Source of the DNA: Augochlora pura
Taxonomy: Eukaryota; Arthropoda; Insecta; Hymenoptera; Halictidae
Assembly: GCF_028453695.1 (NCBI RefSeq)
Contig: NC_135779.1
Coordinates: 248,001-312,000, forward strand
Direction: 5' to 3'
Length of the DNA: 64,000 nt
A program made the position numbers and the translations under genes. Under the pieces are notes generated by a model, which worked only from the letters and a program-made list of their open reading frames with translations, ran no database searches and was not told the DNA's origin. Positions 23,285 through 34,000 of the stretch are shown here, one piece after another. Each line of letters starts with the position of its first letter. Position 1 is the stretch's first letter.

Positions 23285-26200
23285 CTGCCGCCTAGCTTAG
23301 CGTGTCTTCAGCCGTCCGTGTGACCATGCCTACTTCTGTAGTCGAAACTGCAAAGTAGTCGAAGAGCTCTGTGCCACAAGGGCGCAGAGCCGTGTGGGCA
23401 CGGTGGGCCACATCTAAATTTAAAATCTGCTTTGCATAATGCCCGACCTCGTCGGTGCCCGTCGACCCCGGGACCGCCTAATTGCGGCCTCGTTCGAGCC
23501 TCGTGTCCCTTCGACACCTACGGCAGCCATTCTCGAAAAACCGGCTCCTTCCGCCCACCCCCGGCCTCTCGCTTCCGCCACTTTGAATCGACCGACTAGA
23601 TAACCCGCACGCCGTGCCACACCGCGCCGCGCCGTGCCGCGCCGCACCGATTCAACCGACATCGATCCTACACGCTGCTCGGCTAACGATGCCCATTATT
23701 ATCTGTGAATCCACCCTCTCTGCCGTCATCGGACCCTGCCAGCAAATCGTCCGATTCCTCCTCGGTTCGTCGTTACTTGCAAACTGCGTTTAGAATCGTT
23801 GATGCACGGGACTCTGTACTCGTTGCTTTCTGTTATCTCGAGTTACGCGTCGACCCAATCGAACAGAGATCTTGCCAAGAGGCTCGTCTGGACGAACCAA
23901 CGCTCCAACAGTCGAATATAGTCGCGTCGATCGGGGCTAGGAGTCATACCGCAATTAACAGAGATGTTAAAGATAACATTTAATGCGCATACTATTACAG
24001 AAGTTTATTGGTTTCGGCAGCGGTGCGTCGATCGCCGTCAATTACCGATTGCATCAATTACGCTGCACGATAACGAGGCTCGATCGTTTCCTCGAGCGAT
24101 CGTAACGCCGGAAGTCGATCGAAAGGAGCGCCGCGCCGGTCTGCACTCGTTCCTTCGATACATAACGATAGGCCTAATCTAGGTGAACGCGGCGATACAA
24201 TTTGACATGAAATATCGCGCGGCGGACCCCGGTAATGACGCCGAAGTGAAACTCTGCTCCCAATCCCGTCTCCCGGACCGCGTGCATCAATCATGCACTT
24301 TTCAAATTGATTTCAACAGTGCGCTCTCCCCCTCTCCCCCACAGCCGTCACTCTCCTCCTCTCTTCCTCTCTTCCGAGAAAATTGAAACCTGCGCTGCCG
24401 CGGTCTTGGCCGAAAAGAAGGGTGTTTACAGGCTGGAGGAAATGCGACGCACGTGCGTGGACATTGACCGTCCCTCGGACGCTAATACAGAGGCCCGGCT
24501 CGCATTGTCCGGGAAACTTTGTCACGGTGGTCACCGGGTCGATCGGCTCGCAACGTGTTTAATGTAGTATTAAACGCAGCCATTGTCCCCGTTCACAAAT
24601 TGACTTCCTTCGGCGCCCGTTGTCCGTCCGCCTCTCCTTCGAAGGTCCCCGTTGTCCTGTCCTCTTTCTCCTCGGGGAAGAAAAACCGGAGGCACGTGCC
24701 GCCCCCGGAGAAATTCGAAAGTAATGCGATTTTTCTTGTTTGTTGCCGACCCTCGGTCATCGGGCCGTGTTTCGGATTTTTATTCACGAGATGGGGAGGG
24801 AAAGATCGTATCCGTGTAGCCGGAACCCGGCAGATAGGTGGCCGTTCGTGGATCGAAACCGTTTCGTTTCACCATTATCGCCGAACTACTTTCGCTACAA
24901 CTTTGTTAAAAGATTCATTTGTTTTGTAATTACTCCATGGAGCCGCGACTGGCCCGTTCTCTAGGAAATGGTAGATCAGAAGACTCTCAATCCCTCGCCT
25001 TCCCATCGCGAGTAAATTCTTTGTTCTTTCCAAGAAGATATCGGGTGATTATTAAATGGTACGGCACGGGGTTAAAATACCGGTTAAAATATCGGTCGTT
25101 TTGTAAGAAACGGTGAAAAGAAAACGGTGCTTTCGCGAAAGAAAGTCGAAAATATCGGTATCGATGTCAACGCCCCGAAGGAGGTCCAACCCCTTGAACG
25201 ATCGTGAGCCATGTACAGGGTGTCGAGCCGGCGAAATCAATCGATCCCGACTTTCGCACGGCGTGTAGGAAAGTATTGAGCGATCGGGCGAACTGCGGGG
25301 ATAAACGAATCGAGCGTATTCGGAAGAGTATGCGCCTCTTAGAGTCGTTACTGGCAGTTTCCTGCGATAACCCCGGCATTGTGCTGCCGGCCCCCGGGTA
25401 ACAGGGGAAGTGAATTCACAATGGGCCACAATGACTGAGCCAACATCACGAATTAGGCTCGGTTACGCGTTTATTGCCGATTCCGGTCCACGACAACGGC
25501 GTCGCGACGCGTTCCCCGCGCGTTTCGCCTTCTCGTCGGGGGCCAGAGGTTCGCGAGTAGACGCCGCCGTTGCGGAGATGCGAAGTATTAGCATTGGTTA
25601 GCTTTATGGGGCGTTCAGTTCCGCCGTGTGTTCCCCTCTCTGTCCCGCGGCCGGCAGATCGATAAAATCTGTCTGTCTGGACAAGTAAACGGCGAATCCG
25701 TTCTCGGCGAATAAATGTCGCGAGAGGAGAGCCGGGGCATCGATTTCTCCCAGCAGCCGTCGAGATCGCGGAATCCATCGGTGGACGGCATCGTTGCGAC
25801 GATTTCGACGCAGCCGATCACGTTTCTTCTTTCACGGGGCCGTGACTAGCGCGACCGAAATTGGAACGCGATAATTATTAATCAATTTCGTATTAATTGT
25901 TTCCCTTGGCGTCGAGCTTAAGTGGGATGTTGTGTTCCGGCTCCTGGCAGGCCCTGCCCTGTAACCAACCGAGGTGTCATACAGGAAGATTAATTACGGT
26001 TCGGCCACGTTTTATGTGGGCCATGCGTGCGCGGCGCGGCCGCGGTTCACTTCTTAGTCGGCGGATACACGTAAAACTAGTTTAGCTTCGGAGGTGAAAA
26101 ATCGTGAATAGACCACAGATTTCCGTTTATTCGAGGAACAATTAAAACTTACACGATCCGGTTCAAAGCTCCAACAATTTTGCGGCGAGTTTCTCGGAAA

Positions 26201-26396
26201 CTTCTCCGTCTCGTATCCGGCCATCCCCGGTTTTTCGTGATTGCGGCCGGAAAAAAAGGGGTACGCGAAAATAAAAGAGACCCGAGGGAATAAGATTTCG
26301 CCCGGTACTCCGTCCTCGAGCCACGAAAGAGCCAAGTTAGTTTTATTTTACAATCCATCGGCTCCCGCGACACGGTGGGGTGAGTTTCCGTCGCGT

Positions 26397-26444
<48 letters not shown>
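26397..26444 (+). repeat. (CGT)n trinucleotide array
   Basis: About 15 CGT units. The three forward and three reverse readings give poly-Ser, poly-Arg, poly-Asp or poly-Thr, which explains several open frames here. No gene context. Confidence 0.95.
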
Positions 26445-26445
<1 letters not shown>

Positions 26446-28257
26446 AGTCCTCGTCGACGACCGGTGCTCCACCACGAGAGAGACGTTCGTTCGTCGGAGC
26501 TCGGAATCCTTCAGGACGAGAGCGTCGAGAGGAGGCGGGGGCGGCTGTCAACTAGTGTTTTAAAAGTTTGCGACAGCCTACAAATTGGCTCGCTCAGTTC
26601 TTTTTAAAAGCACCGCCAACCAACCACGTCGCGAACCCCTCCGTGTCTGTCCTTCGTGTTCACAGCCGTATCGTTCAGCGAAGAGCTTACGGAACTTTTC
26701 CCGCGAGCGTCAAATTTGTACACGTTGTCGTCGAGAACCTGCTACGCGCCGACCATCTTCGCACTTACGACTCCGTATTTACATTACATGAAACATACAA
26801 GCTTAATCGTGGAAACGATCGATGTCTTATCTCGTGACACCGCGATCGATCCAGTTACCGCGAACCTTACAATTCTCGTTCGAACACCTTACGGTACTAT
26901 TGTATTGTAGATCGACCCGTTGCGATTGGCTACTGTACCCGTATCGCTTCTAAAATCAAAAGTAAATGGCAAATCGTCCTTTTTCGTTTCGTCCGTCCGT
27001 CAGCTTCCTCGCTAAAACTTTTGATTAGAAATCTTGTGCGTTGCGAATTGTAGCCGATCGCAAACGGTTGACCAAAAACTTCCTATAAAATCATAACTAC
27101 GGCACGGTTTGCTCGGTCAATCACTTTCAGGGCGTTCCGTCGCATTCTGCAATTTTCTCTTCGGAAAGTACGTGCTTTAGGAAAAACATGAAACGCGTTA
27201 CCTTCAAATGTTACAAGTCCTGAGGATTCTTCGAGTATTTCTCTGTTGCTCATTTTGTAGAAAATGCTTGAATCGAAAGCTTCTTAACGGGGCACTAATT
27301 TTTCCGACCACATTCGCCGCTTAAGCTAGAGAAAAGGACGAGGCACCTTGTGTAAAACATGTTTTGAAAATCCAACGTAGATTGGCAGTAAAAATGTTGT
27401 ACAGAGGTCAACGATATTTAGCATCGTTATCGCGACTCTTGAGATAATCCTCGGTTCGTCTCATTATCTCGAACCTGACATCATAGTCCACTTTCGGACG
27501 CAATTTTTGGTGCCTTTCATTATCTGAAACCTAGAGACCATCGCGGAAACTATGCATCGAGAGACGATTTCGATTCAGCCATTTCGTAAAAGAGAGGAAA
27601 CAGAAAAATACGCAGAGATTCCGGGGTGCAAGAAGAAGGTCGCGCTCCGACTCGAATCTTCCGGGAGAAAAGAAATTGCAAAATAGTTGACGATGATCTA
27701 ATGTTGCAAAGATTCTAATCGCGTACGCTGGAAGCGATCCCGTACTCCCAATATAACCGGGAGGCGAACGATCCCAGGCCAAGCAGCCGAAATAAATCGG
27801 TGCGCCGGCGACTTCTCCTATCGGGCCATTGTACGCGCTCGATCATTATTCATTATTCTCGGGAGTTTCGCGAAAAGTTCCGACCATTTTCGGACAAATC
27901 GACCTCCATCTAGGAGACGGCGTTCCTCCCGGCACGGCGGGGAATATGCTTGCGCGCGATTCAAATCCCGGAAGTTTAAAAGTATTTCGACGTAAAACGC
28001 AACCATCCCTCATATTTTCTATGCAGCCACGCTCCGCCGTGGTCGCATTTGATACACTCTATTAGTCGCATCCCGGGGCTGATTTATCGAGTTCGGCCGC
28101 GTTATTATACATTTTCCCCGTTGCGGGGCCGAGATTCATCGCGTTTCTGGTAGTTGGACCGTTCCTCCGCGCACTTTCCATTAGGACGGGAGTGATCAAT
28201 GGTTATTATACGCGGATTTAAGGTCGCGTCATCTCGCGGGAGTCCGACGGAACGCCG

Positions 28258-28263
28258 TTTAAT
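28258..28263 (-). terminator. Candidate polyadenylation signal of the tetraspan gene
   Basis: ATTAAA on the minus strand, about 145 bases past the tetraspan stop codon. This is the common variant hexamer. No AATAAA is closer. Transcript ends are needed to confirm it. Confidence 0.35.
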
Positions 28264-28407
28264 CGGTCGACCCTTGGACGACTCGAAATAAGTGCGCTCA
28301 AGGTTAAAGTCCAACCGAGCTGGGATCGCGCGCGACCGCAGATTTGCGCCGGCAATTAGGCAACGCGTTCGCTGGCCGCGTAAGAATAGCTGTCCTGGCC
28401 CGGATCG

Positions 28408-28610
28408 TTACTTCGGCAGGATCGGGTCCGACCGAGGCGACTGGAACATCGCAAAGTTCTGCGAAAGGAAGGACGGTGTCTTCGGCTCGCTGTTCGCGTC
28501 CGGCGGGGTCGTCTCCTCGATGACGTCGACGTCGCCGCTGCGGCCCTGTTGCTGGTAGGACCACTTCTTCCGAGCCACCTGCACCGCCATCCAGAGGTAC
28601 ACGCTGAACA
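28408..28610 (-). CDS. Tetraspan gene exon 5 and stop
   Basis: The acceptor TCTGGCAG precedes 28610. It encodes the fourth span (FSVYLWMAVQVA), then a cytosolic-type tail starting RKKWSYQQQG and ending PILPK with TAA at 28410-28408. Confidence 0.85.
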
Positions 28611-30332
28611 CTGCCAGAGCGATAGAACATGTTCGATGTAACGTTCGTCTCGGTGCGATTCGACGTCGTCGATTGCGAAATCACCGCTGCGAGATCCGCG
28701 GGAGCGCGATCGATTCGCAATCGTAGTCGAGACGCGCGCTAGGCATGCACCTATGTACCCGTACACCTGCGTTACAGGTAATTCTAATGTACTTACGTAG
28801 ATAGATGCTGGACGCTGGAATGTACCATACCGATTTATCGTAAACATCGTACTGCGACCCGTGCGTCAGATGAATAGCCAGCGCCACAGACTGATCTATT
28901 ATGCTAATCATTTGCAAATACATCCAAGGCACGGCGCACTTCGGTCTCCTCTGCGAACGTACACGGAAGTTAGCGAGATCGTTAGCGAGTTTAAGCAAGG
29001 TTGCTACGTGCCGAAAATACGTTCCACGAATAAAGAAGCCTCCGCGATTCATTCATTTTCGATACACGGCGCTCTCTTCCCCTCGACCACACCCCACCAA
29101 CTCCTCGCGGTCGTTCTATCCTCGTTCAACTTGCTCCGCTATGATTATGCGGAACGTTTCTTCGTTTCAGAGGCGACGTTAAACGATTTCGAACGTGTTT
29201 CCGCCGAACTGTAAAGTCGCATACTCACCGAGATCGATCCCAAGGCGAGATACGCGCTGGCCAGCAAGAACAAAATCGCGTACAAAAGTAGGAACACCAC
29301 TGCCGTTTCCGCTACGAATATTTAGTTGCCAATTAGCGAACGCAACGGACCTCTCGCCGTTGCACAAATTTCGTTTCACAGTTCGCACGGGTCCTTCTGC
29401 TCACCTTTCTTTTCCACGTGCAGGTTTCCCAGGATCTGCATCCAGTTCAGGCCCAGCAGGGACCAATTCGACACCGAATCGAAGAAACTGTCGTCTGTCG
29501 ATCTCGAGAAGTAGTCGCTCATTAGCACGTTGATTATCAGGATCGAAGTCGACTGAAAGGCAATAACTGGTCTATTCGCAGGTCTTTGACAGAAGAGCTT
29601 GCGATCGTGTGATACGTATTAACACCCGATATTTTCACTCTCCGAAGTCTTTTAGAATGCCTCTAGAACTTTGTAACATCTTTACAGCTGCAATAATCGT
29701 ACCATCGAACATTCGGAATAAATCCTTCCGATTCGCTTGGGCAAATTGCTTTTCGATCAAAAATAAATAACGTTGCATTATCAATTTCAATTTGTCATTT
29801 TCTGGAGACATGTCTAAAGAGTTTTTATCTATGAGATTCTGCGAAAGAAGATCGATTGTTTCCATTCATCGCCAATAATTGAAATAGCAGGAATCTTTCC
29901 ACGACAAACGCGCATTCTGACACGTTCGACAAATTTTTTAATTTACATTTCTGCCAAACTACATTTGACAAATTGATGATACGAGTCGCAAAACATTCGA
30001 ATAAACTATATGCTTTCTCGAAGGAACAAGCCTAGTTGATTTTGCTGTTTTGCGAAACTAGCGTCAAGTTCGATCGAATCGAGTCAAATTTACGAACGAA
30101 ACGGGTCTGTATTATTTCTTACAAACGCAATAGGGACAGCTCAAGGTCCGATCAACAAAATCATCGCTTGTTATTTAGCAAAGCAAATAAGTTTATCGAA
30201 TAATTAAATCGTTGAATGCATCTTGTAACCGGTTTAACGTGGCAATTATGAGATCGGTTCGTCACTCACCATGGTGTACGTGCCAATGATCCTGGCCGCC
30301 AAGGAGTAGCCTATGCAGCAAAGCTTGGTCAT
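28408..30332 (-). CDS. Four-transmembrane protein, pasiflora/fire-exit (DUF4728)-like tetraspan (5 exons)
   Basis: Minus-strand coding exons, in order: 30332-30270, 29552-29405, 29311-29229, 28950-28797 and 28610-28408. The total is 651 nt, 216 residues plus TAA. All four introns are GT-AG with matching phases. The ATG gives MTKLCCIGYSLAARIIGTYTM. Four hydrophobic segments lie near residues 5-31, 71-94, 107-128 and about 145-166, joined by short loops, with a polar, acidic, proline-containing tail of about 50 residues. No cleavable signal peptide is obvious. The layout (CC near the N-terminus, four spans, short loops, cytoplasmic tail) fits the insect tetraspan group that includes pasiflora and fire exit, some of which work in septate junctions of glia and epithelia. 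LAPTM-like lysosomal proteins are an alternative. The gene model is secure; the family name is tentative. Confidence 0.83.
28797..28950 (-). CDS. Tetraspan gene exon 4
   Basis: The acceptor TTCGCAG precedes 28950 and the donor GTAAGT follows 28797. It encodes RRPKCAVPWMYLQMISIIDQ (third span) and a second loop with HGSQYDVYDKSVWYIP. One base is left to join exon 5 as Leu. Confidence 0.87.
29229..29311 (-). CDS. Tetraspan gene exon 3
   Basis: The acceptor TTCGTAG precedes 29311 and the donor GTGAGT follows 29229. It encodes the second span (ETAVVFLLLYAILFLLASAY) and ends in GSIS, phase 0. Confidence 0.85.
29405..29552 (-). CDS. Tetraspan gene exon 2
   Basis: The acceptor CCTTTCAG precedes 29552 and the donor GTGAG follows 29405. 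It encodes the end of span 1 (STSILIINVLMSDYFS) and a first extracellular-type loop ending in GNLHVEKK. It leaves one base for the next exon. Confidence 0.85.
30270..30332 (-). CDS. Tetraspan gene exon 1
   Basis: ATG at 30332-30330 (minus strand) starts MTKLCCIGYSLAARIIGTYTM. The donor GTGAGT follows the last ATG codon (phase 0). It holds most of the first membrane span. Confidence 0.85.
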
Positions 30333-30983
30333 GGTTAATCGCGGTTTTATCAGAATACGATGGATCACCGATAGAAAATGCGGGAACGCGTGCCGATTGC
30401 TCAGGATTTCCGCGAACGGTTCACTTAGCGGAAAAAATGTAAACACGCATGGTAAACACACGCGGATCAAAGTCGCAGCGATCGAGCACCGGCTTGGCTC
30501 GGCGAACAGTGCCGATTATTCGGTGTAACGATAAATCCCGGTTAGGACATCGTCGCGGCGTACCAACGATTGCGTCGATCGATCGTGATCGACGGCGCAA
30601 CGGCGCGCTTAATGCCGTCACGTTTGATTATCGGCTCCTCGATAATACTGTGGTAATCGCTCGGAGAAGATACTATGCCAGAGGAAACGCGCTCCGTTGC
30701 AAACTTGATAAAAACTGTTCGTTTATCGCGTTTTTGCAATCGTTAATTGGTAGGCAAACGCGTGCAGTTTCAACGTTAGCCTCGAAACCAGCGCGCTTTC
30801 GGCGACGCATGCGCACTACCGGCCGTGGCAATTCGGTGGCAGCGCGCGATTAATACATGTGCTTGTAGGTTAGTTCTCGTGTTCCTTTCGGCATTTTTCA
30901 TTAATTCGTTTGAGTTTGTGGCGAAAAAGTGTTTCAATTAAGAAAACAGACGTCTGGGAAACGTGGGAAATATTGGCTAAACG
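30333..30983. promoter_or_regulatory. Shared intergenic region of two divergent genes (likely bidirectional promoter)
   Basis: The 651 bases between the start codons of DDX31 (plus) and the tetraspan gene (minus) must contain both 5' untranslated regions and probably both promoters, unless upstream non-coding exons exist. A pyrimidine-rich stretch (GTTCCTTTC, about 30889-30897) resembles the TCT-type initiator seen at many ribosome-biogenesis genes and would be a sensible DDX31 start. No clear TATA box is visible. The promoter call follows from gene layout rather than a strong motif. Confidence 0.5.
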
Positions 30984-31043
30984 ATGACTGTGCAAGACAT
31001 GGATATTTCTTTGAATATCTCCGCGGAGCCTGCTGCACACATG
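30984..31043 (+). CDS. DDX31: DDX31 coding exon 1
   Basis: ATG at 30984 opens MTVQDMDISLNISAEPAAHM, followed at once by a strong donor GTAAGT. Phase 0 joins in frame to exon 2 at 31488 with no stop. If this exon were skipped, the next in-frame ATG is at 31524 and the protein would start at residue 33. The acidic/hydrophobic opening differs from the lysine-rich exon 2. Confidence 0.75.
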
Positions 31044-34000
31044 GTAAGTGACATTTCGATTGGCAAACATACTTTGCATGGCGGTTTTTTTATGAAAACT
31101 ATGAGATAAGTAATCAATTGTATACAAAAGTAATCTACAATTTAAGATTTATGCTTAGAATAGATCGCCTGTTGATTTTTACGAAATCATGTACGATCCT
31201 GTTCGAAAAATTTGGAAAAGGGCCCGCTTTCTCTTTCAGCGAGGCCCCGACTCCATTTTCATTTTTGTCCCCATTAATTTTGATATCCTTTGAAAGTGAA
31301 TTATTATACGATCATCATTGTGAAGTAGCTTTCATCTTTAGTTTTGATTATTATACACCTCGGTAGGCTTAAGTCAAATTCTTTGACAGTATGCAATGTT
31401 GCAAAAATTTATTGAGTTGCATTCCTCCACTGTTAACAGTTTTAGAAATTTACAAAAGCCCATCATTCTTGAATCCTTTGTACACAGAGCATTGGAAACA
31501 ACGACGACTCTATTCTTAGATTAATGAAAGCACAAAATAATAAGAAAAAGAAGAGCAATCCTACGGTTGAAAGTAAAGTAAAATCTAAATCTGCGAGTAC
31601 AATACCTACTGGCTCTCAGAAGCGTGTTAAACAGAAGTCTTTGTCTGCCATTGTTGCCAGAAAGTTGAAAGGAACTGTTTCTGATAAACAGTCTTTAAAA
31701 AAGAATAAAGTTCAGAAGAAAGTAACGTTTGAGGTAACACGCAAAGATGTCGAGCAAAAAAGGTCTGACCAGAAAGTAAGGAAAGCATCATTGAATGATA
31801 ATAGCAAAGATGGAGAAACGAATAAGCCATTGTCCGATAAGGATAGCGACCCATACAAAACACCCGTTATATCCTTTGCCAAAATTACAAAAGAGAACTT
31901 TGGTAAAACGATATTAGCAAGGAAAAGGCCCATTAAAGAGACAGAAACAAAGAAATCTCTTTCTAGCATATTTTCTAAACAAGGAGAATCTGGGAATGCT
32001 GAAATTACTTTCATGGGATCATTAAAAAAAGTGGATTCAAATGATGATGCGGTTCCAAAGAAGAAGTCTAAATTAGAGGAACTCGAAGAGTCTTTGTCCA
32101 CAATAGAAAAAATAGGCATCAAAAAGAAGAGGAAGCTTAAAGAATCAAACAAATCAATATCTATGATAAATAAAGAAAAGAAGGGGAAGAAGAAAAATGT
32201 AGAAGCTTCCACGAGTAAATTTCACACGGATGAGAAAGGAGCAAATGCTTTTCACAGGACCACCGGGAAAGTGTCTTCCCTCTTTGGTCACAATCCAGAC
32301 ATACCAAATATTGGTCAAAGGCTTGTAAAGCCAATAAATGAACCAGTATTTGCAGGAACAACTTTTAGAGACTTAAATATCCATCCCTTCACCATCTCCA
32401 ACTTGGAACAAAATATGGACATAACAGAGATGACTATAGTACAGCAGAAAGCAATTCCTCGAATACTTTCTGGTAAGGACATTTTAGTCAGGTCGCAAAC
32501 AGGTTCTGGGAAGACCCTAGCCTATGCTTTACCTATAGTAGAATTCTTGCACAAGATCAGGCCCAAATTAAATAGAAACAGTGGCATGAAAGCTCTCGTA
32601 GTTGTGCCAACCAGGGAACTGGCTCTACAAACGTACGAGTGTTTCTTGAAATTAATCAAAGTAAGTTTAATATTGTTGTTTGGTGCGTCAAATGCGGGAT
32701 GACGGCTCAATTATTTTCATCTATAATTTTAGCCGTTCACGTGGATCGTGCCAGGATACTTGGCAGGAGGTGAAAAAAGGAAAGCGGAGAAAGCTAGACT
32801 GAGAAAGGGGTGTAATATCTTGGTAGGCACACCTGGCAGATTGTTAGACCATATTCAAAGAACTGCTGCCTTGAAGCTGGGGGACGTCAAGTATTTCGTT
32901 TTGGACGAGGCCGATCGAATGTTCGACATGGGTTATGAGAAAGATATATCGGGGTATGTCCTCTTCAAAATTAGCGCGGCACGATTCATTCTATAATTAT
33001 TCAACATACATTTTGTTCAGATTGAAAAACGTAGGATCATAGAGGGTGGTACTAACATTTCTTTCAGAATAGTAAGTGCTCTAAAGGTGTCCACACCAAA
33101 CGAGAATACGGATTACGACGCAATGAAGATGTTGCGACAAAATACGAAGAAAGTGTTCTCGGAGGAAGAAATCGAGGACATGGACCAGAAGTTAGACGTT
33201 TCGCAGGAGGTGCAGAAAGAACCTGAACCCGAAGACGACGTTAATGAACCTGGTAATCAAGGACGAGGATATCATTCCAGCAGCGAAGACGATTCCAACG
33301 AGGACGAACCGTTTATTAAATTGAAAAAGATGAATCAGAAAAAGGTTTTACCAAAAGATGACGACGATGAGAAAGATGAAGGAGTTGTCGATAATCAGTC
33401 TAGGAGACAGACGATCTTGCTTTCGGCTACCTTGACTCAGGCCGTGGAGAAATTAGCAGGTCTCGCGATGGAAAAACCGGTGTTCGTGGATGCTGCGCAG
33501 GAAAATTTGAGATTGACTGGCGACGCGACCAGCGGAATCAACGAGGATCTGGTGGTTCCCCAAAGCGTGGTGCAAACTTACATTGTTACTCCGCCTAAGC
33601 TGAGGATGGTGACCCTAAGCGCCTACATCGCCGGCAAGTGCCAGGTAAATAACGCTGCTACCTTGAACTGTGTGAAAGGAACGTTTTCCTTTTGCAGTTT
33701 TCTGTTGCTCGTTCAATTTTTAGTATTTCAGAGAAGCAAAATTGCTATTGCTTATTCAATGTATGTTCAGATGAGACAGTTGTTTAAGAGACGAGGCTAT
33801 TTAGTATCTTTACAAGAATTTTTAGACATTATAAGTACACTTTTTGATATACGTATGTAATTTTAAATAAGCTAGTTGTCTATTTTTTGAGAAGAAATTT
33901 ATAGATAGTTGCCTAGCTATGTCTTTTAAATGGGTCTTTGACATTTCGAGAATCGAATAGGGGACGTTTGTGTATTTTGCAGAGTCACGGCCAGCACAAG

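Larger units (their letters stand above)
17601..28250. other. Non-coding stretch with many microsatellites, no gene seen
   Basis: The 363-codon minus frame at 20223-19132 is low-complexity Ser/Pro/Leu from a GA/CT tract and is not called. No splice-joined coding exons were found. The stretch could be intergenic or a large intron of a gene outside the window. Confidence 0.45.

Noticed and set aside
25205..25225. TACAGGGTGTC, a common end of some DNA transposons
   Set aside because: No matching inverted end or coding remnant nearby.
27890..27975. GATTCAAATCCCGG, resembling a tRNA B box
   Set aside because: The upstream 75 bases do not form an acceptor stem, D arm or anticodon arm.
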